A stretch of 64,000 nucleotides of DNA from Pseudoalteromonas sp. (GCF_018402495.1 NZ_JAGYIU010000003.1:496001-560000), one strand, 5' to 3'. Positions 46,359 through 56,321 are shown, counted from the stretch's first letter. The notes: a model not told the origin generated them from the sequence alone. Translations and numbers: made by a program.

Positions 46359-47723
46359 TTAACCAATCGATAGTTGTGCGCTTGGGTATCTTAATTTTTT
46401 ACTGCGTGGACTTGCTAAAAAATAGGCGATTGTTAGCGGACCTATTCTGCCCATAAACATTAAAAACATAATGATAAATTCACCTATTGGTGACAGCGAA
46501 CTTGTTAAACCTCGGGATAAGCCAACAGTGCCTATGGCTGATACCGCTTCGAATGCAATATCAATAAAAGGTGCATCTTCAACCAATAATAAAGTGAAAA
46601 TAGCAAGCCAGGTAACCCCTGCCGAAATAATGGTTAATGCTAATGCTTTATAAACGGTTTCTTTGTCTATTTCTCTGCGTAATACTGTGATCCCTTTGTC
46701 ACGTCTGAGGTAGCTGTAAGTGGCTAAAATTAAGACAATAAAAGTGACCACTTTAATACCACTGGCGGTACTTAATGAGCCGCCACCAATAAACATAAGC
46801 ATCATAGTTAATGCGGTGCTGGCATTTCTTAACTCTTCTATGGCAAGCGTATTAAACCCTGCTGTGCGTGGCGTTACAGCTTGAAACCAGGCTGCTAACC
46901 ATTTACCAAGTTCACTTAATGGTTGCAATGTATTGGGGTTATTGTATTCAATAAAATAGATCAGCAGTAGCGCAACCACATTAATAACAACTGTACCGAG
47001 GATCATTAATTTACTGTAAGTACATAGTTTTGCCCAACGCTTCGATTTATATAAGTCCATCCACACGGTAAAACCTAAGCCACCAATTATAAACAAAGCA
47101 GTAATCGTAAGGTTAATCACAGGGTCGGCCACATATGCCATTAAACTATTAGGACTCAATGCAAAGCCAGCATTATTAAATGCACTAATAGTATAAAACA
47201 CGGCATGTGCAAATGCTTTTAGCCAACCCATTTCTTGGCCCCAATATAAGGTTAAAATGATAATGCCAAGGCTTTCTACTAGCAGTGAAAATAATAAAAC
47301 CGATTTAGCAGTGCTGACCAAAGTAGAAGTATCGGTTTGATTATAGGCTGCTTTAGTAATGGTTTTTTGCATAAATCCGACTTTGTTACCAAGCGCTATC
47401 AGTGTGACCACTGCAAACGTCATCAGTCCTAAACCACCGAGTTGAATCAATAGTGCAATAACACCTTGCCCAAAGGCGGTAAACGCAGAGCCGGTATCCA
47501 CAACAACCAACCCGGTTACAGTAACAGCAGACGTTGCCGTGAATAAACTTTGTTCCCAAGAAATAGGAATATGTGCAGCAAAAGGGAGTTTAAGTAATAT
47601 TGCACCCAGTAATATTAAAAAAATAAAACCAGTGCTTAATATAACCGGAGGGGCGGCGTTTAATTTTTTATTTCCTCTTGGCTTTCGCTCAATTGGAGTG
47701 TGTAGGGGATGCCACTGAACCAT
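46359..47723 (-). CDS. ktrB: Potassium uptake protein, KtrB/TrkH channel subunit
   Basis: 454 residues with about eight to ten membrane helices. The four pore-loop repeats typical of Trk/Ktr channels are visible: TSAVTVTGL, ISAFNNAGFAL, TPRTAGFNTL and VSAIGTVGLSRG. It forms the membrane K+ (or Na+-coupled K+) translocating subunit and partners with the RCK protein encoded 3 bp upstream. The pore repeats and paired RCK gene favour Ktr over the larger TrkH/TrkA system. Confidence 0.9.
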   Translation of the reverse strand: MVQWHPLHTPIERKPRGNKKLNAAPPVILSTGFIFLILLGAILLKLPFAAHIPISWEQSLFTATSAVTVTGLVVVDTGSAFTAFGQGVIALLIQLGGLGLMTFAVVTLIALGNKVGFMQKTITKAAYNQTDTSTLVSTAKSVLLFSLLVESLGIIILTLYWGQEMGWLKAFAHAVFYTISAFNNAGFALSPNSLMAYVADPVINLTITALFIIGGLGFTVWMDLYKSKRWAKLCTYSKLMILGTVVINVVALLLIYFIEYNNPNTLQPLSELGKWLAAWFQAVTPRTAGFNTLAIEELRNASTALTMMLMFIGGGSLSTASGIKVVTFIVLILATYSYLRRDKGITVLRREIDKETVYKALALTIISAGVTWLAIFTLLLVEDAPFIDIAFEAVSAIGTVGLSRGLTSSLSPIGEFIIMFLMFMGRIGPLTIAYFLASPRSKKLRYPSAQLSIG

Positions 47724-47726
47724 AGT

Positions 47727-48380
47727 TTATACCAGCCTTGGTGCAATATGTTTTAATTCAGCTCTATTACCTGTTAATAGTAAGCTATCGCGTTCATTCA
47801 GGCTAAAGTGATGTTCGAGTTTTACAAATGTTTGTTTGCCGCGTTTTACCAGTAACGGCTCTATTTCGCCTTTAAGATCTTTTAATAGTTGGCCAATGGT
47901 AACACCGTGTAAATTAGGTTTTATATGAACTTCAACAACATACAATCCATTCCCTAAGGCTATATAATCGTTCACCATCGGGTAATTAAGCGCTTGTGCA
48001 ACGCGCACCCCCATTTCTTCCTCAGGGTGAATAATGCGTGTTACACCCAGTTTAGAAATTATCGTATGGTGGGCTTTAGTACTCGCTTTTACCCATATTT
48101 GCTCAACAGCTAAGTTTTTTAATGCAAGCGTGCACAGAATGCTCGATTGCATATCTTCCCCAATCGCCACTAAAACAGCCTGACTACTCGCTAAATCAAG
48201 CTCTTTAAGTGCGGCTTCATCGGTGGAGTCGCAAACGACGGTTTCAGATAAATGCTCAACATACTTTTCGGCGAGTTTTGGGTTGCTATCTACGCCAGTC
48301 ACTGTATGCCCTAAATGAATTAATTCAAGACTTGCGGCGATCCCAAATCGTCCTAGTCCGATCACTGTAAAGTGTGCCAT
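47727..48380 (-). CDS. ktrA: Potassium uptake regulatory subunit KtrA (RCK domains)
   Basis: 217 residues. The N-terminal RCK/TrkA_N domain has the nucleotide-binding loop FTVIGLGRFGIAASLEL and acidic GVDSNP. A TrkA_C domain follows (about 135-217). Single RCK_N plus RCK_C matches KtrA rather than the duplicated TrkA. It gates the KtrB channel in response to ATP/ADP or NAD(H). AGGA six bases upstream supports ATG 48380 rather than 48386. The gap to ktrB is only 3 bp. Confidence 0.9.
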   Translation of the reverse strand: MAHFTVIGLGRFGIAASLELIHLGHTVTGVDSNPKLAEKYVEHLSETVVCDSTDEAALKELDLASSQAVLVAIGEDMQSSILCTLALKNLAVEQIWVKASTKAHHTIISKLGVTRIIHPEEEMGVRVAQALNYPMVNDYIALGNGLYVVEVHIKPNLHGVTIGQLLKDLKGEIEPLLVKRGKQTFVKLEHHFSLNERDSLLLTGNRAELKHIAPRLV

Positions 48381-48574
48381 GTTCATTCCTAGATTAAAAT
48401 TAAAAGAGAGAAGTAGTAAAGAGTAAATTGGTCAATAAGCATTAAATATATAGATAGTGAGCATCTATATTTTTATAAAACAGGAATTTTATTTAACCTG
48501 AAATACGTATTACCGCTTCTGCTTTAGTTAGAATATGACTAAATGCAATGGAAAAGTCAGCGCTGGGTATGAAG

Positions 48575-48628
48575 CTTTATAAAGATTTAATGAATAGAGT
48601 AAAAAACTTTATAAAAATTTTATAAAGT
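48575..48628. promoter_or_regulatory. CTTTATAAA palindromes between ktrA and the KdpDE-like genes
   Basis: CTTTATAAAG is a 10-bp palindrome at 48575-48584. At 48606-48628 there is a second, longer one with perfect 11-bp arms ACTTTATAAAA and TTTTATAAAGT around one A. They lie 50-100 bp before the kinase gene in the 298-bp divergent region. The shared half-site suggests one DNA-binding protein, most simply the adjacent OmpR-type regulator. Confidence 0.55.
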
Positions 48629-48678
48629 TAACGTTAAAAAGACAGTAACCTAGTCTGGCAGTAGTAGAGGAATGACGA

Positions 48679-50004
48679 ATGAGCCAATTACAGGCTAAAT
48701 CAAATAGGTGTAAAGCATTTTTTTTAGCGGTAGCTATGCCATTAATTGTGGCTATGGTTATTTATCCTTTTAAAAACTGGTTTACCACCACAGACATTGT
48801 AATGCTGCAGTTGTTATGGGTTACATGGGTTGCTGTGCGAAGCAATCGCCGAGTCGCTGCCTTAACCACTTTGGTGAGTGTTGCCTGTACTGACTGGTTT
48901 TTTGTTTTACCCTATTTTACTTTTCATATTGAAAACATTGAATATTTAGTAACCTTTACGGTTATGCTTATTGTTGGGCTGGTTATTAGCCAGCTAGCAG
49001 GGGAGCTCAATACTAAAGTCAGAGATGTGCAATTACATGCCAGTAATAGCCGCACCTTGTATGAACTGGCTAAGGAGTTAAATAGCCTAGATACACTGGA
49101 TGAACAAAAAAAGCATTTTGAGCAACAAATAGGCGAGCACTTAACTACATTGTGCACATTTACACCAACCTCACCTAAAGGTAACAGTGAATTTATGTTG
49201 CTAAGTGAAAATAATCTAAATTTTGGAGGGTTTATTTTTGCAAAGCCCCTTACGCAGGAACAAAAAGCCTTTGCTGATACCGCTATTTCGCTGCTTTATC
49301 AAGTACATGAAAAAACGTTATTACGCCAGCAGTCGGCTGCTATTTCGGTGCAAGCGGAATTAGAACGCGCTAAAAATGCACTTTTACGTAGTTTGTCACA
49401 TGATTTACGTACACCACTGGCAACCATTATGGGCGCATCCAGTATGCTTGCAGATGATGAAATTACCCTAAATGACAGCGTGATAAAAGAGCAAGCGAGT
49501 AATATTTATGAGCAAAGTAAAATACTTAATCAGCACTTTGATAAAGTCATGGAGTTAAGCCGAGTTAATAAAATGGGTGAAAACCTATGTTGGCAAACAA
49601 TAAACTTACAAGCATTACTAAGTGAAGCCAGAGCTCGCAGACAGCAGCAACTCACTCATTTTGTTATAGATACCAATATAGACGCTCAGTCAAAATGCGC
49701 AGGGGATGTCACTTTGCTTGAAATAGCGCTGGCTAATATGCTCGAAAATGCATGGCGTTATGGTGATGGGAAGGTGAGCGTTGAATTTACGCAAAGTAGC
49801 AATCAGCAAAAGGTACGTTATCAGTTACGACTTAGTAATAACGTCATCACTAAAGCGCAAACAAGTAGCGATGAAGGCGTTGGGCTGGGCAGCATCATTT
49901 GTGACGTAGTGGCTAAATTTCACCAAGGTACGTTTACACTAAACATTAATAACGAGACACACATGGCGTATGCAGAACTAATGTGGGAGAAAAATAATGG
50001 CTAA
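48679..50004 (+). CDS. KdpD-like sensor histidine kinase lacking the N-terminal KdpD/Usp domains
   Basis: 441 residues. The first 110 contain four membrane helices of the DUF4118 type found in KdpD. A short linker leads to HisKA with SLSHDLRTPLATIMGASSML (His about 239), then N-box ANMLENAWRYGDGKV and G-box GVGLGSIICDVV. E. coli KdpD is about 894 residues with an N-terminal regulatory half that is absent here. It is divergent from ktrAB, so it probably senses K+ or osmotic state and controls that system; no kdpFABC genes are in the window. It overlaps the response regulator gene by 8 bp. Confidence 0.85.
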   Translation: MSQLQAKSNRCKAFFLAVAMPLIVAMVIYPFKNWFTTTDIVMLQLLWVTWVAVRSNRRVAALTTLVSVACTDWFFVLPYFTFHIENIEYLVTFTVMLIVGLVISQLAGELNTKVRDVQLHASNSRTLYELAKELNSLDTLDEQKKHFEQQIGEHLTTLCTFTPTSPKGNSEFMLLSENNLNFGGFIFAKPLTQEQKAFADTAISLLYQVHEKTLLRQQSAAISVQAELERAKNALLRSLSHDLRTPLATIMGASSMLADDEITLNDSVIKEQASNIYEQSKILNQHFDKVMELSRVNKMGENLCWQTINLQALLSEARARRQQQLTHFVIDTNIDAQSKCAGDVTLLEIALANMLENAWRYGDGKVSVEFTQSSNQQKVRYQLRLSNNVITKAQTSSDEGVGLGSIICDVVAKFHQGTFTLNINNETHMAYAELMWEKNNG

Positions 50005-50665
50005 AATCTTGGTGCTAGAAGATTCTCCTCCTTTACAGAGCTTTTTAAAAACGTTACTGCAAGCCAGTGGTTATCAGGTAAGTATATGTGACAAAGGGCT
50101 CGATGGCTTTGCATACTTAAGTGAACAAAGTTTCGACCTTGTATTATTAGATTTGGGGCTATTAGACATGGATGGCCAAGACTGGTTAATTGAGTATCGC
50201 CAATGGAGTACTTTGCCCGTTTTAGTGCTTTCAGCACGTGATGGCGAGGTTGAAAAGGTTACCGCGCTTGACAATGGGGCAAATGATTATATTACCAAGC
50301 CATTTAGTGCCAATGAATTACTGGCGCGAATTCGTGTCTTATTGCGCACTCAAGGCCATCCAAGTATCGCATTTACCTGTGGCAACATAAAAATAGATCC
50401 TCAAAAGCATCTAGTTACTGTGGCTGCAGTTGAGGTAAAGCTTACAAAAAAAGAGTACGCTATACTACTAATGCTGTTTCAAAATAAAGATAAAGTACTT
50501 ACACATAACGCTATTTTAAGTCATGTTTGGGGTGAACAGTATATAAATCGCCCTGAATATGTGCGTGTTCATGTGGCTCAATTAAGGCAAAAGTTGGAGA
50601 GTAACCCCGCTAATCCAAAACATATTTTAACGGAACCCGCCGTAGGCTATCGTTTACTTGATTGA
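49997..50665 (+). CDS. KdpE-like OmpR-family response regulator
   Basis: 222 residues. Receiver: VLEDS acidic site, LVLLDLGLLDMDGQ phosphoacceptor, VLSARD and DYITKPFS. The C-terminal winged helix has LTKKEYAILLMLFQN, LSHVWGEQYINRPEYVRVHVAQLRQKLE and VGYRLLD, close to KdpE. It is the cognate partner of the kinase just upstream (8-bp overlap). The CTTTATAAA palindromes upstream of the pair are its likely targets, inferred from position. Confidence 0.9.
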   Translation: MAKILVLEDSPPLQSFLKTLLQASGYQVSICDKGLDGFAYLSEQSFDLVLLDLGLLDMDGQDWLIEYRQWSTLPVLVLSARDGEVEKVTALDNGANDYITKPFSANELLARIRVLLRTQGHPSIAFTCGNIKIDPQKHLVTVAAVEVKLTKKEYAILLMLFQNKDKVLTHNAILSHVWGEQYINRPEYVRVHVAQLRQKLESNPANPKHILTEPAVGYRLLD

Positions 50666-50698
50666 ATATTGACATGCTTATATTTGAATAAGTAACAC

Positions 50699-50725
50699 AA
50701 TGCTTATAGTAAAAATATAAGCATT
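50699..50725 (+). terminator. Hairpin after the KdpE-like gene
   Basis: AATGCTTATA and TATAAGCATT form a 10-bp stem 33 bp after the stop codon. It lacks a T tract, so it may stabilise the transcript end rather than terminate. Confidence 0.45.
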
Positions 50726-50905
50726 GCATCATTTAGCCGTATTTTGATTAAGTGTTTATACCGCTAGGTATCAATACCTATCTAGCTCACCGCTTGTTAA
50801 ACATTTCTACTAAACTGATTTGCCCAGAAAGTTTTTATAGTCTAGTTTTTATGCTTACTAGTGTAAACGTTTAGGAAGCGGGCTGAGTCATTTAAGCCTG
50901 AATTG

Positions 50906-53020
50906 ATGTCAGTACCACTAAAACATTCCTTGCATGGAAAAATGCTACTTTATCTTGCATTGCCCGTTATGCTAATCATTACAGGCATGTTGAGCTATGC
51001 GTACTTAAGTAGCCTTGAGCAGGTTACGACCCAGGCTAAGCTAAATTTGAGTCAAACGGCTGATACCATTGCTGCGAGGGTCAATGAGGAAACGCAGTTA
51101 GCCGTTCGTACTACACAAGTCATGGCGTTAGCGCAACAAAACGGATTGTTTGGAAGTAGAGAGGCAAGTGTTGAGCTAGTGCGTAGTGTACTTAAAATGA
51201 ATCCTGCATTTGTTGGTGCCTCTTTTGGTTATGAACCCAATGCAGACAATCAAGATAACGCATATATAGACGCACCTGCGCTAAAAGAAGGCCGTTTTGT
51301 AAATGAAAATGGACGTTTTTTACCTTACTGGTATCGTGATTTTAATGATGCTGAACAACTCTTACTTGAGCCTTTAGTCGATATGCAGACGAGCCTCTAT
51401 TACCAAGGAGTGCGCCAACAATTTTTACGCGATGGTAATACCAGCACTATGATCACTGAGCCTTATGTTTATGAGGGAAGAATGCTCGTTGAGCAAAGCA
51501 CACCCATTATTATTAATGGTGAATTTGTAGGAATAGCAACGGTAGACAGAGCACTGGCTGATATAACAACATTTTTAAAAACAATTAAACGACAATCTAA
51601 AATAGATGTTTTGTTACTCAGCCAACAAAATAAGGTTATTGCATCTACACTTAACCCCTCTGAGTTAATAACTAAAGCTATAATGGATACAGACTATGCC
51701 AGTTTAGCCAAAAAGCTAAAATCACGAGTGCACACAACAGAAGTGATTGCCGCAAGCGATCCATTTGATTTTGAAACGTATTATTTTGCTCAAACACAGG
51801 TCAATACAGGCGATTGGACTGTAATAGTACGCCGCTCTGAGGCCGATATTATTGGCCCTATTCAAGCACAATTTCGGCCATTATTAGTCACAGCCTTTGC
51901 AAGTTTACTACTGGTTTTTTTACTCTTTTGGCATTTTATTAATCGAACAACCAAACGGATTAACATTGCAATTGATGCTGTTGAGCGATTAGCCAGTGGC
52001 GATTTATCTATTAATGTTCATAAATATATGAACAAAAAAGATGAGTTGGGCACTATGTTTAAAAGTTTTGAGCGTTTAATTAAAGCCAGTAAAGAGATTG
52101 ACCAGGTATGCTCTGCCATTGCTGCAGGGGACTTTTCTAAAATGGTTTCCAAGCGCAGCGCTCATGACAGTTTAAGTGATTCTATTAATTTAATGTCGGC
52201 TAAACGCCATGATGCTGAACAGGCTTTAGTTAAACAAACAATAGCGCTTCAACGTACCCAACAAGAATTGGTTGAAGCAGAAAAAATGTCATCTCTTGGT
52301 AGTTTAGTTAGCGGTGTGGCACATGAGGTAAACACACCCCTAGGGGTATGTGTAACGGCGACATCTCATTTAAGAGAAATGTTAATTGATACTAAAAATA
52401 AAGTGGCTTCTGGCACCTTGAGTAAAACGCAATTTAGTGAGTTTATTAGCGAAGTTGATTTAAGCTGTGACATTTTACTAAAAAACATGCAGCGCGCTGC
52501 AGATTTAATAAGCAGTTTTAAACGTGTAGCGGTTGATCAAACAACCGAAGAATTACGTAATTTGTATGTAAGTAGTTATTTTAATGAGGTGCTAAAAAGC
52601 CTCTATCATACCCTTAAAGCAACACCGGTTGATATTACCATTAGTGCAACGGAGCCTGAGCCAGAAGTGTATTCTGATCCTGGTGCCTTAGCGCAAATTT
52701 TCACTAATTTAGTAATGAATTCAATTATTCATGGCTTTGAAAATGGCAGCCAAAAAGGGCAGATAAGTGTTCATATCGAGTACTCAGACTCTGTTTGTAT
52801 TCATTATCAAGACAGTGGTCAAGGCATGACAGATGAAGTTCAGAAAAAAGTGTTTGACCCGTTTTACACCACAAATAGAGCGGGGGGCGGCAGTGGTTTG
52901 GGGATGAATATTGTTTATAACCTCGTAGTTCACCGCCTGAAAGGGCAAATTGCAGTAAAGCAAAAAGAATCCACAGGCGTTTATTTTTTCATTCAATTTC
53001 CGGTAACGCCACCGAAATAA
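50906..53020 (+). CDS. Cache-domain transmembrane sensor histidine kinase
   Basis: 704 residues. N-terminal membrane helix (MLLYLALPVMLIITGMLSYA), a large periplasmic dCache domain (about 35-320, with AFVGASFGYEPN, PYWYRDF and ITEPYVY features), a second helix (LLVTAFASLLLVFLLFWHFI), HAMP (about 350-400), a coiled coil, HisKA LVSGVAHEVNTPLGVC, and HATPase with NLVMNSIIHGFENG, DSGQGM and GGGSGLGMNIV. ATG 50906 is preferred over TTG 50903. It is followed 19 bp later by an HD-GYP response regulator gene, its likely partner. Cache domains often bind amino acids or organic acids. Confidence 0.92.
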   Translation: MSVPLKHSLHGKMLLYLALPVMLIITGMLSYAYLSSLEQVTTQAKLNLSQTADTIAARVNEETQLAVRTTQVMALAQQNGLFGSREASVELVRSVLKMNPAFVGASFGYEPNADNQDNAYIDAPALKEGRFVNENGRFLPYWYRDFNDAEQLLLEPLVDMQTSLYYQGVRQQFLRDGNTSTMITEPYVYEGRMLVEQSTPIIINGEFVGIATVDRALADITTFLKTIKRQSKIDVLLLSQQNKVIASTLNPSELITKAIMDTDYASLAKKLKSRVHTTEVIAASDPFDFETYYFAQTQVNTGDWTVIVRRSEADIIGPIQAQFRPLLVTAFASLLLVFLLFWHFINRTTKRINIAIDAVERLASGDLSINVHKYMNKKDELGTMFKSFERLIKASKEIDQVCSAIAAGDFSKMVSKRSAHDSLSDSINLMSAKRHDAEQALVKQTIALQRTQQELVEAEKMSSLGSLVSGVAHEVNTPLGVCVTATSHLREMLIDTKNKVASGTLSKTQFSEFISEVDLSCDILLKNMQRAADLISSFKRVAVDQTTEELRNLYVSSYFNEVLKSLYHTLKATPVDITISATEPEPEVYSDPGALAQIFTNLVMNSIIHGFENGSQKGQISVHIEYSDSVCIHYQDSGQGMTDEVQKKVFDPFYTTNRAGGGSGLGMNIVYNLVVHRLKGQIAVKQKESTGVYFFIQFPVTPPK

Positions 53021-53039
53021 TTAATAGCAGGGTGTGTCT

Positions 53040-54575
53040 ATGGAGTGGTTACAAGATGATGTAGTGACAGATAAAGCGGTTGCTAACAGTAATGCTAAGC
53101 CATGGAAAATCTTAATTGTTGATGACGATGACTCGGTGCATCAAGTAACTCAACTTGCAATGAAGCGCTTTGAATTTGAGCAACGCCCTGTTGAACTACA
53201 CAGTGTTTACAGTGCATCTGAGGCGAAAGAGAAACTACAAAGCTCAGAACGTTACGCATTAATTTTACTAGATGTCGTAATGGAAACAGAACATGCAGGA
53301 TTAGATCTGGCACGATTTATTCGCCAAGACTTACAAAATGTGTATAGCCGAATCATTTTACGAACAGGGCAGCCAGGGGTTGCACCTGAGCGCAGTGTTA
53401 TTCGCGATTATGACATTGATGGCTACAAAGCGAAAAGCCAACTGCACAGCCAAGATCTTGAATTGATTTTTTACACTTCTTTGCGCGCCTATCGTGATAT
53501 TTGTATGTTACAAACTCACCGCTATAATTTAAAAAGATTAATAAAAGCAATTTCTACTATTACTCAAATTGGCGATTTAGTTGAGTTTACCTCGGTTGTA
53601 ATGGAAGAGTTAAAACTCGTATTGAATATGAGCTCGGCCAATTTGTATATTGATGCGCCTAAGGTATTCGGTATTTGCCAGTTAGATGAAAAGTTACAAA
53701 TGATTCAAGGGGAGGTCTCTGGCATCCATTTATTCACAGGCAGTGGTATTGAGAGTATTCCTAAAAAGCATCAAGAGTATTTTCTTCGCGCTAAAAAAAC
53801 GAGGCAAAACTTTATTGATGAAGATCATTATGTTTATTTTCATCATTCACAAAAAGGCCTTGATTCAATACTTGCATTTCAATCATTACAACCGGTTAAA
53901 AAAGAAATAAAACAATTAGTCGATCTATTTTTAGGCAATGTTGTTCTAACATTTGAAAGTTTACTATTAGCTAATTCAATTGAAGAGACCCAGCAGCTGG
54001 CTATTTCGCTGATGGGAGGCGCCATGGAGTCGCGCTCTAAAGAAACCGGCTCACATGTGATCAGGGTAGGCTTATATGCAAAATTACTCGCGCAGCTTCA
54101 TAATCAAAATCAAGCGTACTGCGACAAAATTAGCCTAGCTGCGCAACTGCATGATGTAGGTAAAGTAGGCGTTCCTGATTTAATTTTAAATAAGCCAGCT
54201 AAACTAGATGCTGACGAATGGGAAATTATGAAACAGCATACTACCAAGGGGTGGGAGATTCTTAAAGGGACGGCTAACCCTGTTATTGATATGGCTGCAA
54301 ATATTGCGATTGATCATCACGAACGCTGGGATGGGACAGGTTATCCGCATGCTAAAAAACACCAAGAAATTAGCTTAGAGGGGCGTATTACGGCAATTGC
54401 TGATGTATTTGATGCGTTATGTTGTCGTCGTTGTTACAAAGAACCTTGGAGTATGGATGAAGCAAAAGCGGAAATAATTAAAGGCTCAGGTAATCATTTT
54501 GATCCAAACTTGGTTGCACTTTTTGAAGAGAATTTTAATGATTTTAAACAAATCTACCTTGATAGACCTGAATAG
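53040..54575 (+). CDS. Response regulator with DUF3369 and canonical HD-GYP c-di-GMP phosphodiesterase domain
   Basis: 511 residues. Receiver (ILIVDDDDSVHQV, LILLDVVMETEHAG with the phosphoacceptor Asp, ILRTGQPG), a DUF3369 region (about 155-300), then an intact HD-GYP domain: LAAQLHDVGKVGVPD, KQHTTKGWEIL, IDHHERWDGTGYP and IADVFDAL. Intact HD-GYP domains hydrolyse c-di-GMP. ATG 53040 with an AGGG upstream is chosen over GTG 53034. It follows the Cache kinase in an operon. It is the functional counterpart to the degenerate HD-GYP at 14881-16218. Confidence 0.93.
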   Translation: MEWLQDDVVTDKAVANSNAKPWKILIVDDDDSVHQVTQLAMKRFEFEQRPVELHSVYSASEAKEKLQSSERYALILLDVVMETEHAGLDLARFIRQDLQNVYSRIILRTGQPGVAPERSVIRDYDIDGYKAKSQLHSQDLELIFYTSLRAYRDICMLQTHRYNLKRLIKAISTITQIGDLVEFTSVVMEELKLVLNMSSANLYIDAPKVFGICQLDEKLQMIQGEVSGIHLFTGSGIESIPKKHQEYFLRAKKTRQNFIDEDHYVYFHHSQKGLDSILAFQSLQPVKKEIKQLVDLFLGNVVLTFESLLLANSIEETQQLAISLMGGAMESRSKETGSHVIRVGLYAKLLAQLHNQNQAYCDKISLAAQLHDVGKVGVPDLILNKPAKLDADEWEIMKQHTTKGWEILKGTANPVIDMAANIAIDHHERWDGTGYPHAKKHQEISLEGRITAIADVFDALCCRRCYKEPWSMDEAKAEIIKGSGNHFDPNLVALFEENFNDFKQIYLDRPE

Positions 54576-54586
54576 CAAAGCGGGTA

Positions 54587-54618
54587 TCGCTTTGACTGTT
54601 TGTCCACAATCAAAGCGA
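54587..54618. terminator. Hairpin between HD-GYP regulator and GST genes
   Basis: TCGCTTTGA and TCAAAGCGA form a 9-bp stem with a 14-base loop between two convergent genes. No T tract follows, so its terminator role is tentative. Confidence 0.45.
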
Positions 54619-54626
54619 AGACTAAG

Positions 54627-55244
54627 TTAGTCGTACTTGGCTTCTAACTCGTTAGCGGTGTGAAATTTTTCATGAGAGTGTAATTGCTCATCGTATTTAA
54701 CAAGGTTTTTAAAGTGCTCTAGTTGGCCTGCATTTTTAACGATTTCAATAATAAACGACATCATAAAGTCGGCACCGGTTAGGGTGTCGCCCACTAAATA
54801 ACGTCTACCTTCAAGACGGCTATTAAAGTAACTAATTACTTTTGCGGTTTCCGCATCGGCGTAACCTTCTAAAAACTGCGTTTTCGCGCCATCTTTTTGC
54901 ACAAACATTTTAAGTAAAAGCGGTAAAATTGCTGAACTTTCTGCAAAATGTAGCCATTGCTGGTAGTCAACGTAATCAGGGGTGCCTGCTTTTGGGGCAA
55001 ATTTACCTTTGCCATATTTAGTGATCAGGTAATCTGTGATAGCGCCAGACTCGGCAATCACTAAGCCATCATCTTCTATAACTGGCGATTTACCCAGCGG
55101 ATGCACATTTTTAAGCTCATCAGGGGCTAAAAAAGTCTCAGTGTTACGTTGGTAAGCAACAATTTCGTAGTCAACTTCAAGCTCCTCCAGTAGCCAAATA
55201 ATACGTTTAGAGCGAGATTTATTTAAATGGTGTAGTTTAATCAT
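54627..55244 (-). CDS. Glutathione S-transferase family protein
   Basis: 205 residues. Thioredoxin-like N-terminal domain with KLHHLNKSRSKRIIWLLEEL, HPLGKSPVIEDDGLVIAES (cis-Pro loop and Glu-Ser glutathione contact), and an all-helical C-terminal domain with GDTLTGADFMMSF. AGGA five bases upstream selects ATG 55244. Substrate unknown. It is 48 bp downstream of the reductase gene on the same strand, suggesting co-transcription in detoxification. Confidence 0.9.
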   Translation of the reverse strand: MIKLHHLNKSRSKRIIWLLEELEVDYEIVAYQRNTETFLAPDELKNVHPLGKSPVIEDDGLVIAESGAITDYLITKYGKGKFAPKAGTPDYVDYQQWLHFAESSAILPLLLKMFVQKDGAKTQFLEGYADAETAKVISYFNSRLEGRRYLVGDTLTGADFMMSFIIEIVKNAGQLEHFKNLVKYDEQLHSHEKFHTANELEAKYD

Positions 55245-55292
55245 TATTTTCCTTACTTGACTGTGCTGTTTCACAACACAGCCAGTGTTTTA

Positions 55293-56321
55293 TTATAGTG
55301 GGCTGTTTATTTTGACAACCGTTTTACCAAAGTTTTTACCACTGATCATATCGTTAAATGCACTGATAGTGTTTTCAATGCCTTCTACCAGATGTTCGCG
55401 GTATTGAATTTTTCCGTCTTGTAGCCATTTTTGCATGGCGTGTGCAAATTCGTCATAGCGGTGGCCGTAGTCATCAAAAATAATAAAGCCTTGCATTTTT
55501 ATACGCTTAGTTAGCAATTGCCCCATTAACATGCCCATGCGGTCGGGGCCCTCAGGCAAGCTGGTCGCATTATATTGCGATACTAAGCCACATATAGGAA
55601 CGCGCGCTGAGGTATTGAGTAAAGGCAGTACGGCGTCAAACACTTTTCCGCCCACATTTTCATAATAAACATCAATGCCTTGGTTACATGCTTTTTCTAA
55701 TTGCTCGGCAAAGTCATCGGCTTTGTGATCAATACAGGCATCAAAGCCCAGTTTTTCAACGCCATGAGCACATTTTTCGCTACCACCGGCAATACCTACC
55801 ACTTTACAGCCTTTAATTTTCGCTATTTGACCAACCGTTGCACCGACAGGCCCCGTTGCGGCTGCAACGACCACGGTTTCACCTGCTTTAGGTGCGCCAA
55901 TATCTAACAATCCCATGTAGGCAGTAAAACCAGGCATACCCATAATACCGAGTGCATAAGATGGATTTTTAGGCTCTTTGCCTAATGACATTAAGCCTTC
56001 GCCGTTAGAAATAGCGTAAGTTTGCCAACCTGTGTACGCTAATACCCATTCGCCTTCGCTAAACTTATCATTTTTAGACGCTTCGACTTGGCACACTGTA
56101 GCGCCTACCATTACCTCACCAATTTCTACAGGGTCGGCATACGATTTAGCATCGCTCATACGGCCACGCATGTAGGGGTCTAATGATAAGTAAATTGTAC
56201 GCAGCAGTACTTCGCCCTTTTTTAACGATGGAAGTTCTTTGCTTTTAAATTCAAAGTTGTCATTGGTAGGGGCGCCATGTGGGCGCGAGGCTAAAGTAAA
56301 TTGACGGCTAGTTGTAGACAT
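55293..56321 (-). CDS. NADP-dependent medium-chain reductase (CurA/leukotriene B4 dehydrogenase type)
   Basis: 342 residues. MDR-superfamily features: LDPYMRGRMSD near the start, nucleotide-binding AAATGPVGATVGQIAKIKG, GIAGGSEKC, YYENVGG and the family-typical IKMQGFIIFDDYGHR. Members reduce activated double bonds with NADPH. It has no zinc-binding Cys set. GGAG upstream supports ATG 56321. Likely an operon with the GST gene. Confidence 0.9.
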   Translation of the reverse strand: MSTTSRQFTLASRPHGAPTNDNFEFKSKELPSLKKGEVLLRTIYLSLDPYMRGRMSDAKSYADPVEIGEVMVGATVCQVEASKNDKFSEGEWVLAYTGWQTYAISNGEGLMSLGKEPKNPSYALGIMGMPGFTAYMGLLDIGAPKAGETVVVAAATGPVGATVGQIAKIKGCKVVGIAGGSEKCAHGVEKLGFDACIDHKADDFAEQLEKACNQGIDVYYENVGGKVFDAVLPLLNTSARVPICGLVSQYNATSLPEGPDRMGMLMGQLLTKRIKMQGFIIFDDYGHRYDEFAHAMQKWLQDGKIQYREHLVEGIENTISAFNDMISGKNFGKTVVKINSPL

